A stretch of DNA of 64,000 bases from positions 22,585-86,584 of the forward strand of contig JANQEJ010000348.1 in the NCBI GenBank assembly GCA_028278425.1, read 5' to 3'. Positions 16,881 to 26,979 of the stretch are shown in pieces; the first letter of the stretch is position 1; the number at the start of each line of letters is the position of its first letter. The notes under the pieces are model-generated. The model had not been told where the DNA came from and did no database searches. It saw only the letters and a program-made list of their open reading frames with translations. A program made the translations under genes and the position numbers. This DNA comes from Planctomycetota bacterium (GTDB lineage: Bacteria > Planctomycetota > UBA1135 > GCA-002686595).

Positions 16881-18791
16881 ATGCGCGCCGTCACGGCTTT
16901 TCTCGGCTCCCTTTCCCTGCTCTCGGCCTGCGGCGGCGATCCCGACGGCGAGGCTGCGCGGAACGTCCTGGTGATCAGCGTGGACACCGTTCGCCGCGAC
17001 GCGCTCGGATTCATGGGTCGCTCGCCGTCGCCGTCGCCCAACGTGGACGGGCTCGCGGCGGAGGCGGCGGTGTTCGACGACGCGTACACGGTCACGCCGC
17101 TGACCCTGCCCGCTCACACGTCGCTCCTGACCGGGCTGTATCCGGCGAGCCACGGCGTTCGCGACAACGGCGCGATGCGCGTGCCGGGAGCGGCGGACAC
17201 GCTCGCCGAGCTCTTCCAGAGACGCGGCTACCGCACCCTCGCGTCGGTGGCGGCCTTCGTGCTCGACCGTTGTTTCGGGCTGGACCAGGGGTTCGAGCGC
17301 TATGGGGCACCGCCGCGTTCCATCGGCGGCGTCGAGGTCAACGTGACCCAGATCCGCGCCAACGAGGCGGTCGACCGGCTCCTCCGCGATCTGGACGAGC
17401 TCGGGGGCGGCGGCGCGCCGTGGTTCGCGTGGCTGCACCTCTACGACCCGCACGCGCCCTACGACGCGCCCGGCTTCGCCTCCGGGAAGACGCGCGCCGC
17501 CTACGACGACGAGATTCGCTTCGCCGACGGCGAGCTCGGGCGGCTCTTCCGCGCGCTCAAGGAGCGCGGCGTTTGGGAGGAGCTCGTCGTCGTCTTCACC
17601 TCCGACCACGGCGAGGGGCTCGAGGACGGTCGCGAGCCGACGCACGGCCACTTCGTCTACGACCAGACGATGCGGATCCCGCTCCTGATCAAGCACCCCG
17701 AGATCGCGCCGGGACGAATCGCGGAGCCGGTGTCCCTCGTCGACGTCGCGCCGACGCTTCTGACGCTCCTGCGCGTGCCGGCCGACGAGCGCGCCTTCGA
17801 CGGGCGGAACCTGGCGCCGCTCTTGCGCGGTGAACCGGCGCCGGAGGAGCGAACGCTGCTCATCGAGTGCTACAAACCGTGGATTGCCAACGGCTGGTCG
17901 CCCTTCGAGGGTGGCGTGCGCGGGCCGCACAAGTTCATCCGCGCGCACGGGCGCGAGCTCTACGACCGCGTGGCCGACCCCGCGGAGAGGACGAACCTCT
18001 ACGCGCCGGACGACGCGACGGCGGCGGCGCTGGGCGAGGAGGTCGAGCGGCGCATGACCGAGCTCGCCGGCAAGCTGGAGCGCGAGCAGGTCGAGCTCTC
18101 CACCGGCGCCGAGGACGCGCTCGCCGCGCTCGGCTACGTCGGCGCCGGCGCCGCCCTCGGCGTCGAGGGCAGGCCGGACTTCGACGCGCTCGCCGATCCG
18201 TACGAGATGCACCCCTTGATCCTGCGGATGGACGCGCTGAGTCTCGCGCTCGCGAAACAGGACTGGCCGACGGCGATCGCGGAGCTGCGCGAGCTCGTCG
18301 CGCTCGACCCGCAGAACCCGCTCTTCCTCGAGCGGCTGGGGGAGATCCTCGCCTTCACCGGCCCCGAGCATCTCGACGAGGCCGAGGAGCTCTTGGGGCG
18401 GGCGTTCGAGCTGCGCCCCGGACGTCCGCGCGTGCACCTCGGCCTCTCGCACTGCGCGCGACAGCGCGCCGACGCGGCCTGGGCTCGCTACACCGCCTCG
18501 GGACGCGAAGACGCCGCCGCGCGCGCGGAGTGGGAGAGGCAGATCGAGCGCCTCACCGGCGAGCTGCGCGCGGTGCTCGCCCTCGAGCCGGACCATCCGA
18601 GCGCGCTCTTCAACCTCGGCTTCACGCTGACCCGACGGGGCGACGAGGCCGAGGCGGGGAAGCGCGAGCTCTACGTCGAGGCGCTGGCGTTGATGGAGCG
18701 GCTGCTCGAAGTCGTGCCGCGCGAGGATCCGCGCTGGAAGGGCTTCGCGCAGTCGCGCGACAGCCTGACGCAGCGAATCGCCGCCCTCTGA
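16881..18791 (+). CDS. Sulfatase-like (alkaline phosphatase superfamily) lipoprotein with TPR-like tail
   Basis: 636 residues. The N-terminus is a lipoprotein signal with lipobox L-S-A-C (Cys17). Residues about 28-400 match the sulfatase/alkaline phosphatase superfamily: I-S-V-D-T-V-R-R-D for metal binding, T-L-P-A-H-T-S-L-L-T-G-L-Y-P at the nucleophile, and F-T-S-D-H-G-E-G for the second metal site. The nucleophile position is Thr75, where true sulfatases have the Cys or Ser that becomes formylglycine and then x-P-x-R. This protein therefore should not be a classical sulfatase; a phosphodiesterase or phosphotransferase role is more likely. The last 200 residues look like tetratricopeptide helices. 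A divergent gene lies 86 bp upstream. Confidence 0.82.
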   Translation: MRAVTAFLGSLSLLSACGGDPDGEAARNVLVISVDTVRRDALGFMGRSPSPSPNVDGLAAEAAVFDDAYTVTPLTLPAHTSLLTGLYPASHGVRDNGAMRVPGAADTLAELFQRRGYRTLASVAAFVLDRCFGLDQGFERYGAPPRSIGGVEVNVTQIRANEAVDRLLRDLDELGGGGAPWFAWLHLYDPHAPYDAPGFASGKTRAAYDDEIRFADGELGRLFRALKERGVWEELVVVFTSDHGEGLEDGREPTHGHFVYDQTMRIPLLIKHPEIAPGRIAEPVSLVDVAPTLLTLLRVPADERAFDGRNLAPLLRGEPAPEERTLLIECYKPWIANGWSPFEGGVRGPHKFIRAHGRELYDRVADPAERTNLYAPDDATAAALGEEVERRMTELAGKLEREQVELSTGAEDALAALGYVGAGAALGVEGRPDFDALADPYEMHPLILRMDALSLALAKQDWPTAIAELRELVALDPQNPLFLERLGEILAFTGPEHLDEAEELLGRAFELRPGRPRVHLGLSHCARQRADAAWARYTASGREDAAARAEWERQIERLTGELRAVLALEPDHPSALFNLGFTLTRRGDEAEAGKRELYVEALALMERLLEVVPREDPRWKGFAQSRDSLTQRIAAL

Positions 18792-18956
18792 CCAGGTCAC
18801 CGGGTTCGGTCCCTTGGAGCTGTACGGCGGCAGGTAGGTGTAGACGCCCTGCTGGAGGTTGTCCGGGAAGTACACCTGCGTCGTCGGCTCCGTCGTCGGC
18901 GTCGGCCGGACCTTGACGTGGACGTGCGCGGCACGCTCCGGTCGAGGCGTGGGTAG
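18792..18956 (-). pseudogene. Fragment resembling the C-terminus of an intradiol dioxygenase-like protein
   Basis: The minus strand reads open for 55 codons and fills exactly the gap between the sulfatase-like stop and the feoB stop, in frame with feoB. The segment R-A-A-H-V-H-V-K-V-R-P, then T-T-Q-V-Y-F-P-D-N, resembles the end of intradiol ring-cleavage dioxygenases, where the H-x-H supplies an iron ligand and T-T-Q-x-Y-F follows. It has no start codon of its own near the left part and lacks the rest of the domain. I read it as a remnant; it could also be an accidental read-through frame. Confidence 0.4.
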
Positions 18957-21023
<2,067 letters not shown>

Positions 21024-21033
21024 GACGGCCGGC

Positions 21034-21264
21034 TCATTCGCCGGGTTCGACCTCCAGCATGCTCGCCTCGCGGCGGCGGACGGTTACGTGGCAGCCCCGC
21101 ACCTCGAGCTCGAGCACGCCGCCCGTCGCGGAGCGGCGCACGACGCGCACGGACGTACCGGGGAGGAGGCCGAGCTCCATCAACCGGCGGCGAAAGGCGC
21201 GCTCGCCGCCGAGCTTGGTCAGGCGGGCCTTGGAACCGGGGGAGACGTCGTCGAGGTTGCGCAC
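21034..21264 (-). CDS. feoA: Ferrous iron transport protein A
   Basis: With the GTG at 21264 as start the product is 76 residues, the usual FeoA length. It carries the SH3-like pattern L-D-D-V-S-P-G-S-K-A, then R-R-L-M-E-L-G-L-L-P-G and V-R-V-V-R-R-S. The open frame extends upstream to 21312, but those codons cover the palindrome at 21271-21287 and would lengthen the protein atypically. FeoA is a cytoplasmic partner of FeoB. First gene of feoAB. Confidence 0.87.
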   Translation of the reverse strand: MRNLDDVSPGSKARLTKLGGERAFRRRLMELGLLPGTSVRVVRRSATGGVLELEVRGCHVTVRRREASMLEVEPGE

Positions 21265-21270
21265 GATTAA

Positions 21271-21287
21271 TTGAGACTCGGTCTCAA
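21271..21287. promoter_or_regulatory. Fur-like operator upstream of feoAB
   Basis: TTGAGACTCGGTCTCAA is a perfect inverted repeat, TTGAGAC and GTCTCAA around TCG. It resembles the 7-1-7 form of Fur boxes (TTGAGAAT...ATTCTCAA) with G+C-shifted inner bases. It ends seven bases before the feoA GTG start, in an A/T-rich patch unusual for this window, so a bound repressor would block feoAB transcription or translation start. A DtxR-type regulator is an alternative. Confidence 0.55.
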
Positions 21288-21350
21288 AATAAGGGATCGC
21301 TGTTCCGCCCACAAGGCCGGCGCGTCTTGAAGCGGTCCGAGCCCGCCGGC

Positions 21351-22052
21351 ATGATCCCGCGGGTGAGCCAGGCCAAGAGAGCCGCCGGCCGCCGCGCCGC
21401 GGAATACGTCATCGACGGGATGAACGTCGGCCTGGGCACGGGCTCGACGATCTTCTACACGCTGGAGCGCCTGGCGGAGCGGGTCGAGAAGGAGCACCTC
21501 TCGATCCGCGGCATTCCCACCTCGGAGGACACCGAGCGGAAGGCCCTGGACATGGGCATCCCGCTGACGAGCTTTGCCGAGGTCGACTCGCTCGACCTGA
21601 CGATCGACGGCGCCGACGAGATCGACCCCAGCTTCCACATGATCAAGGGTGGCGGCGGCGCGCTCCTGCGCGAAAAGATCGTCGCGGCGGCGAGCCAGCG
21701 CGAGGTCATCGTGGTCGACCGGAGCAAGCTGGTGGACCGGCTGGGCTTGAAGTTCCTGCTGCCGATCGAGATCGTGCCGTTCGCCCGCCACAACGTCACG
21801 CGCTGGCTGGAGCACCTGGAGGCGCAACCCAGCCTCCGCATGCACGCCGAGGGCGAGACGTACCTCACCGACAACGGCAACGAGATCCTCGATTGCGCCT
21901 TCCCGGGGGGCATCGCCGATCCGGCCGAGCTCGAGCGGCGCCTGGCGGGGATTCCCGGGATCGTGGAGAACGGGCTCTTCGTCGACCTGTGCCACGTGCT
22001 CGTGATCGGGGACGAGAGCGGCGAGGTCGAGGTGCGCGAGAAGGGCCGCTAA
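21351..22052 (+). CDS. rpiA: Ribose-5-phosphate isomerase A
   Basis: 233 residues interconverting ribose-5-phosphate and ribulose-5-phosphate in the pentose phosphate pathway. Signatures include V-G-L-G-T-G-S-T near the N-terminus, T-S-E-D-T-E (usually T-S-x-x-T), D-G-A-D-E-I-D, and K-G-G-G-G-A-L-L-R-E-K for substrate binding and catalysis. The start could be ATG 21351 or GTG 21363; neither has a clear ribosome binding site. It is divergent from feoAB and ends at a bidirectional terminator. Confidence 0.94.
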   Translation: MIPRVSQAKRAAGRRAAEYVIDGMNVGLGTGSTIFYTLERLAERVEKEHLSIRGIPTSEDTERKALDMGIPLTSFAEVDSLDLTIDGADEIDPSFHMIKGGGGALLREKIVAAASQREVIVVDRSKLVDRLGLKFLLPIEIVPFARHNVTRWLEHLEAQPSLRMHAEGETYLTDNGNEILDCAFPGGIADPAELERRLAGIPGIVENGLFVDLCHVLVIGDESGEVEVREKGR

Positions 22053-22058
22053 GAAAGA

Positions 22059-22089
22059 GTCCCGCCCGGCCGCGGAGGCCGGACGGGAC
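22059..22089. terminator. Bidirectional intrinsic terminator between rpiA and the cytochrome gene
   Basis: GTCCCG (22059-22064) pairs with CGGGAC (22084-22089) and CCGGCC (22066-22071) with GGCCGG (22077-22082) around loop GCGGA, with a C/A mismatch between the stems. Followed on the plus strand by CTGTTTATC and on the minus strand by ACTCTTTCTT. It separates two convergent genes. Confidence 0.78.
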
Positions 22090-22113
22090 CTGTTTATCTC
22101 CTGCCTTTCGTTC

Positions 22114-25002
22114 CTAGAGCGACGCGATGTACTCGAGGATCGCCTCGATGTCGGCGTCGAAGGTGCTGCCGGCTGCGACGGTCTGCAGCGTGGTCTGCAC
22201 CTTGGACGCGCCGAGGACGAACTGCTCGTGTCCGCGCACGTCGTGGAACTCGTTGAAGAGCTTCAACAGGCCCGGATAGGCGGCGTTGCCGTAAACCGGG
22301 TCCGTCTGCTGGATCTCGGGATCGACGAGCGCCCGCAGCGAAGAGGCGCTGTGATCGTGGAAATACGGTCCGGTCGAGAAGACGCCGAGCTTCGTCGGGA
22401 TCGAGAAGCCCCCGGGTCCGCGCTTGAAGAGCTTCTTCGGGCCGGCGGGCGGCGGGTCGGGACAGATGTAGCTGTTGTCGTCGTCCCGGGTGAAGTCGTC
22501 GTCGTCGTCGGGGTTCAGCGGGATGTAGGTCTCGATGTCGCTGTACCCGTCGAGGTTGCGGTCCGGATCCGGGAAGGTGTCCTCGTCGAGGTCGACGTTG
22601 ACGCCGGTGTTCACGTCGCGGACGTTCACCGCCACGATGTTCTCCTGCAGGATGATGCAGTCCGGATCGATTGCCTCGAGGCCGTCGATGTCGTCGGTGT
22701 AGAGCGGGTCGAGGAAGTCCTCGGTGTAGCCCCGCGTGTCGCCGGTGACGTCGTCCTCGGCCGGGTGGCAGGTCGCGCAGCCGGCGTGACGCAGGAACGG
22801 GTTGAGGCCCGTGTTGTTCGTCCCGAAGAAGAGGTCTTCGCCCAACGCGGCGGTCGCCGTGTAGGAACCGTCGGGCAGAAGGTGCGGGTTCAGCGGAACG
22901 GGGATGATGCGATGGTAGTCGATCAGCCCCTGCTGCTCGGTGTCGCTGAGAACGCCGTGACCGCCGTTCTCGCCGCCGAACATCGGGCCGGTCTCGCCGA
23001 GGTGGAGCCGGACGCCCTTCCAGAGGATGAGGCCGGTCAGGAGCGAGCCGCCGTAGACCTGCATCGTGCTCCGCGGACCGGCGGGACGCTGCCAGACGTT
23101 GGCGTCCGCGTTGCCCTCGAAGTGGCACGAGCTGCAGGAATTGTTGAAGTTGCCGGCGGTCTGGGCCCGCGAGGCGTCCTCGAAGAGCTCCTGGCCGATC
23201 CGCTCGGAAACGGTCATCAGGTCGCCGTCCTCGAGAGTGCTGACCTGGTCGGCGCACTGCTGGATCACGCCCGCCTCGAAGTCGACGAACAGGCTCGACA
23301 CGGTGCGGGTCGTCTCGTTGATGACGAAGAGGGTGCCGTCGTCGTTGTTGGTCGACGAATCCTCGACGAACGCCATGCCGAGCGGCAGGTCGCCCATCGG
23401 GGTCGAGGTGTCGAGCGCCGCCCGCTCCACGAAGTCGTGGCGCGGTGGGAAGACGGTCATGAGCTCCATGCTGGAGCCGTTGACCTCGTACAGGAAGACG
23501 TCCTCGGAGCCGCGGTTGAGCAGCAGGGCGCGGTCGCCGGCCTCGTTGTAGAGCACGCGGCCGGGCTGACCGGCGCGATAGCCCATCTTGTCGACGCCGT
23601 AGTCGCTGGTCCCGATGACGGCGCGGACGCCGTTCGAGAGGGCGACCAGGCCGCCGAAGGTGTCGAGCTCGGCCACCTGGAGCACCGCGACGGAGCCGGG
23701 AGCGGCGCTTCCGGGGACCGTCGCGCTATGGGTGGTGCCCACCATGACGTTGACCGCGATGGGGTTGACCAGCAGCGTGCCGACCGCACCGAGCGGGACG
23801 GACTGCTCGGTGCCGACCGCGCAGAGGAGCACGGCGCCCGGCGTCGAGCCCGTGACCACGACCGTGGCGACTTGGCCGGGGATCGGAGCGGCGCCCACCT
23901 CGCCGCCGAGGGTCAGGATGCCGACGCCGTTGTTGGCGGAGCCCTTGCCACCGAACGGGACGTACTCGGCCGGGTTCAGCTCGTCCGTGAGCTCGTGGTG
24001 GAGCCGGAACGAGGTGTCGCCGCCCTGGCCGTAGCTGTCGGCCACGGTGTCGACGATGCTGACGGCGGGGTAGACGCGGTTCGCGAAGTCACCGTCGATC
24101 GCCGGGACGAAGGTGTGGTTGACGTCGTGGTTGATGTTGTGGATCACGTGCGGGACCATCGCGCGGCTCCCGTCGGGCGACAGGGCGATGTCGTCGAGGA
24201 AACGCGGGGTGCCCTGGCTGAGCACGTCCTGCACGTTGACCGCGTTGAAGATCGGGTGCGGCGCGTAGGTGTTCAGGTCGATGCGCTTGCCGAGCGCGAC
24301 GCCGGTCGGAACGCCGCTGATGTCGAGGGTGACGTCGAGGCGCGAGACGAAGCCGCCGGTGAGGTGAGTCACGTAGATCGTCTCGCTCGTGTCCTCGATC
24401 ACGAATGCCCGGGGCTCGGAGAGGTCCGGGAACATGTCCGTGTTCGAGTCGACGTCCGCGATCGTGCCCGACGTGATGAAGTTCATCGACCACGGGTACT
24501 CGAAGGTCCCGAGGGAGCCGAAGGGCGGAGAGGCGGCGAAGAGGTGCACCGTGCCCGAGCGGAAGCCGGTGACCGCGAAGTACTCGTCGTTCGGAGCGAA
24601 CGCGAGGCCGTAGGGTTCCACGCCGACGTCCATCAGGACCTGGTACACGGTCCGCGAGACCACGTCGATGACGCTCACGGTTCCGCGGACTTCGTTGCCC
24701 GTGAAAGGCGTAACGAAGTGCACGTCGACCGGCACGTTGCCGCGCTGGTTGGCGACGAGCACGTTGAGGCCGTCGGGAGTAAAGGCTAGCGACCGGGGCC
24801 ACACGCCGACGTCGATCTCGTCGACGAGGGTGTTCGTCGTGGTGTCGATCACCGAGACGGAGTCGTTCCCCCGGTTGCAGACCCAAATCTCGTTGGGGTT
24901 GTTCGGGTTGACGGCGACGCTGGACACCTGAGAATGCTGCGCCACCGCGGGGCCGGCCAAGAGGCCCGCCAGACACACGCTGAGAGTGAGTTGCCGATTC
25001 AT
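22114..25002 (-). CDS. Secreted beta-propeller/di-heme cytochrome c protein
   Basis: 962 residues from the ATG at 25002, which begins a signal peptide ending near L-A-G-P-A-V-A-Q. Residues about 25-420 contain repeated Y-V-T-N-like propeller blades (V-A-V-N-P-N-N-P-N-E-I-W, D-T-T-T-N-T-L-V, L-A-F-T-P-D-G). A beta-sandwich insert follows around 430-520. The C-terminal half carries two heme c sites: C-S-S-C-H at 623-627 and C-A-T-C-H at 742-746, in a layout like the MauG/cytochrome c peroxidase group. It may oxidise a periplasmic substrate or pass electrons. An acidic D-D-D-D-D-F stretch may bind calcium. No Shine-Dalgarno precedes the start. Confidence 0.83.
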   Translation of the reverse strand: MNRQLTLSVCLAGLLAGPAVAQHSQVSSVAVNPNNPNEIWVCNRGNDSVSVIDTTTNTLVDEIDVGVWPRSLAFTPDGLNVLVANQRGNVPVDVHFVTPFTGNEVRGTVSVIDVVSRTVYQVLMDVGVEPYGLAFAPNDEYFAVTGFRSGTVHLFAASPPFGSLGTFEYPWSMNFITSGTIADVDSNTDMFPDLSEPRAFVIEDTSETIYVTHLTGGFVSRLDVTLDISGVPTGVALGKRIDLNTYAPHPIFNAVNVQDVLSQGTPRFLDDIALSPDGSRAMVPHVIHNINHDVNHTFVPAIDGDFANRVYPAVSIVDTVADSYGQGGDTSFRLHHELTDELNPAEYVPFGGKGSANNGVGILTLGGEVGAAPIPGQVATVVVTGSTPGAVLLCAVGTEQSVPLGAVGTLLVNPIAVNVMVGTTHSATVPGSAAPGSVAVLQVAELDTFGGLVALSNGVRAVIGTSDYGVDKMGYRAGQPGRVLYNEAGDRALLLNRGSEDVFLYEVNGSSMELMTVFPPRHDFVERAALDTSTPMGDLPLGMAFVEDSSTNNDDGTLFVINETTRTVSSLFVDFEAGVIQQCADQVSTLEDGDLMTVSERIGQELFEDASRAQTAGNFNNSCSSCHFEGNADANVWQRPAGPRSTMQVYGGSLLTGLILWKGVRLHLGETGPMFGGENGGHGVLSDTEQQGLIDYHRIIPVPLNPHLLPDGSYTATAALGEDLFFGTNNTGLNPFLRHAGCATCHPAEDDVTGDTRGYTEDFLDPLYTDDIDGLEAIDPDCIILQENIVAVNVRDVNTGVNVDLDEDTFPDPDRNLDGYSDIETYIPLNPDDDDDFTRDDDNSYICPDPPPAGPKKLFKRGPGGFSIPTKLGVFSTGPYFHDHSASSLRALVDPEIQQTDPVYGNAAYPGLLKLFNEFHDVRGHEQFVLGASKVQTTLQTVAAGSTFDADIEAILEYIASL

Positions 25003-25344
25003 CTTGGGAGGAGAAGTTCCTGGCTTCTTTTTTAAGGAAGGGGGCGGTTCGCGGCAGAAAACCGGGTCTAGAGGCCGTGGAGCAACCGCGTGAGGGAACG
25101 CGGGACCCTGAGGGGAAGGCCTTCCGGCGCGGATCCGAGCTGAAAAGCGTACCACGCGTGACGGGACGAAGGCCCCCGCGGGTTCCCCCAATCCTGTCTG
25201 AGATGCGAAAGGCGAAAGCCTTTCGCGGCCAGCGCTGCCTTTCCCGGGCCCCCCGAACCTCTTTCCGCCGCGCGGGCGGTGGCCCCTCTCCACCACATCC
25301 CCTAACCCGAGCCGCGGCACGAGGTTGGAGCCCACTCCGGCGGA
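25003..25344. other. Intergenic region upstream of the fliK unit
   Basis: About 340 bp between the divergent cytochrome and fliK genes. It holds the palindrome GGAAGGCCTTCC (25114-25125) and a hairpin at 25205-25226, both candidate binding sites for the sigma-54 activator needed by the promoter at 25345, but no tandem enhancer site could be assigned. No gene is evident. Confidence 0.4.
25205..25226. repeat. Inverted repeat upstream of the flagellar promoter
   Basis: GCGAAAGG (25205-25212) and CCTTTCGC (25219-25226) form a perfect 8-bp inverted repeat around CGAAAG. It lies about 120 bp upstream of the sigma-54 promoter, a usual enhancer distance. No T-run follows, so it is not a terminator. 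Confidence 0.45.
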
Positions 25345-25359
25345 TGGCACCGGCCTTGC
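25345..25359 (+). promoter_or_regulatory. Sigma-54 promoter of fliK-flgD-flgE
   Basis: TGGCACCGGCCTTGC fits the -24/-12 consensus TGGCAC-N5-TTGC with exactly ten bases between the GG and GC dinucleotides. The predicted transcription start is near 25371, two bases before the fliK ATG at 25373, which implies a leaderless message. The flgF promoter at 29073 is nearly identical. Confidence 0.8.
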
Positions 25360-25372
25360 GATCCGGGGCGCC

Positions 25373-26473
25373 ATGGAGACAACTCGAAGTCTCTTTCCTT
25401 TGGAGCCAAGCGGGTGGCCGTCCTTTCCCAGGCGGCCATCCGCTGCCTCCGGGGCCGGACAGCGCGGAGAGGAGCTCTTCGACCGCGAGGTCGACCGCTC
25501 CGACGAGCGCGCCGGCGGCCGCAAGGCGGTCGAGGAGAGGAACAACCAGGTTCACGCCGACCGGCGCAGCGAGCGCGCGGACGGTTTCGAGCGGCACCGG
25601 GAGGCCACCGAGGCCGACCGCCGGCGGGTACGCCATGGCCGCAACCCCGCGGAGACACCCCAGCACGCCGCCCACGAGCATCCGCCGTCCGAGCGGCCGC
25701 TCCCGCCGAACGCGGGTCCGCCGCCGTCCGGCGGCGGCAACGTGCCGCCGCACACCGGTGGGCCTACCCAGGGAGACCCCGGGGGTGGCATCCTGGACAG
25801 CGGCGGCGTTCACGCCCGTCTTCCCGGTGTTCCGCCGCCTCCGATCGGTCACGCGGGTCACGTCTCGAGCGGGCAAGGCCACGCCGGCGGCGCGCCCCTC
25901 GGCGGCACCCCCGGCGGACCCGGCGGACCCGGCGGGCCGGTGACGCCGCCCGCCGCCGACGGCCACATCGCCGGCAACGGCGCGTTGCGGCGCGGCAGCG
26001 CGCGGGCGGACGGACCGGGCCACTCGAACGGCCCGAACCACGCCGCTCACGATCCGGCTACCGAGCGCGCCAACGACGTCCTGCGCCAGATCCGTCTGCA
26101 CCTTTCGCCCGGCATGCGGCACGCGACGCTGAGCCTCGTGCCGGCCGAGCTCGGACGTGTTCACGTCCATCTGCAGCTCCGCGAAGGCAAGCTCGGCGCG
26201 GAAATGCGCGTCGAGTCGGCGGAGACCAAGGAGCTGCTCGAGCGTCACGTGCCGGAGCTGCGCGCCTCGCTCGCCCGCCAAGGCGTCGAGGTCGAGAGCT
26301 TCGAGTTCCGCCTCGGCTTCGACGGATCCGACGGCCAAGCCGACGCGCGGTCGGAGGGTCAGCCGAACGCCCCGCGGCCCTTCATCGCGCCCAACGACGA
26401 CCCGGGCCTCCCGCTTCGCGGTTTGCCGCCCGGCACCACCGAGCACCTCGGCGGAATCGACACCTACGCCTGA
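25373..26473 (+). CDS. fliK: Flagellar hook-length control protein FliK
   Basis: 366 residues from the ATG at 25373. The first 100 residues are Arg/Glu-rich; about 100-220 is a low-complexity Pro/Gly/His region; the C-terminal 130 residues form the conserved FliK domain, with L-R-Q-I-R-L-H-L-S-P-G, then L-V-P-A-E-L-G-R-V-H-V-H-L and L-R-A-S-L-A-R-Q-G-V-E-V. FliK measures hook length and switches export specificity from hook to filament proteins. It heads the fliK-flgD-flgE unit. A TTG further upstream would place the promoter inside the gene, so I reject it. Confidence 0.82.
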   Translation: METTRSLFPLEPSGWPSFPRRPSAASGAGQRGEELFDREVDRSDERAGGRKAVEERNNQVHADRRSERADGFERHREATEADRRRVRHGRNPAETPQHAAHEHPPSERPLPPNAGPPPSGGGNVPPHTGGPTQGDPGGGILDSGGVHARLPGVPPPPIGHAGHVSSGQGHAGGAPLGGTPGGPGGPGGPVTPPAADGHIAGNGALRRGSARADGPGHSNGPNHAAHDPATERANDVLRQIRLHLSPGMRHATLSLVPAELGRVHVHLQLREGKLGAEMRVESAETKELLERHVPELRASLARQGVEVESFEFRLGFDGSDGQADARSEGQPNAPRPFIAPNDDPGLPLRGLPPGTTEHLGGIDTYA

Positions 26474-26496
26474 TCACCAGCCTCGACGCAACACCC

Positions 26497-26979
26497 ATGG
26501 ACATTCCCGGAATCGCCGCATCGGACCCGGCCTTCGGCGCCGGCTCCACCTTCCCGACGCAGGAGCTGGACAAGAACGCCTTCATGGAGCTCCTGGTCAG
26601 CCAGCTCAAGAACCAGGACCCGCTGGAGCCGACCAACAACGAGCAGTTCGTCGCGCAGCTCGCGTCGTTCTCCTCGCTGGAGCAGCTCGAGAACCTGAAC
26701 GAGAACGTGCTCGGGATGGTCCTCCTGAACCAGTCCAACGCGCTGATGAGCCAGCTCACCGAGGGCAGCGCCCTGATCGGCAAGACGGTGGGTTGGACCG
26801 ACCCGGCGACCGGCGTGTCCGGCAGCGGCGTGGTCGACTCCGTCAAGATCGAGGACGGGATGGCGCTGCTGAGCGTCGGCGGGGTGGACGTGCCGCTCCT
26901 CGACGTGACCGACGTCCACGCGACGGAGGAAGCCCCGACCGAGCCCGACGACGACGCCGAAGACGGGGAGGACGCCTAG
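26497..26979 (+). CDS. flgD: Flagellar hook capping protein FlgD
   Basis: 160 residues. The N-terminal signature is clear: F-M-E-L-L-V-S-Q-L-K-N-Q-D-P-L-E-P followed by F-V-A-Q-L-A-S-F-S-S-L-E-Q. A short domain with G-K-T-V-G-W and a beta segment follows, then an acidic tail (E-P-D-D-D-A-E-D-G-E-D-A). It caps the growing hook and guides FlgE assembly. Its stop codon abuts the flgE start directly. It is shorter than the usual 220 residues, so the FLG_D Ig-like domain is minimal. Confidence 0.93.
   Translation: MDIPGIAASDPAFGAGSTFPTQELDKNAFMELLVSQLKNQDPLEPTNNEQFVAQLASFSSLEQLENLNENVLGMVLLNQSNALMSQLTEGSALIGKTVGWTDPATGVSGSGVVDSVKIEDGMALLSVGGVDVPLLDVTDVHATEEAPTEPDDDAEDGEDA

Noticed and set aside
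16881..18791. An active formylglycine sulfatase
   Set aside because: The C/S-x-P-x-R signature is replaced by T-L-P-A-H, so the formylglycine residue cannot be made.
25205..25226. A terminator between the cytochrome gene and fliK
   Set aside because: Both genes start at this gap and run outward, and no T-run follows the hairpin on either strand.
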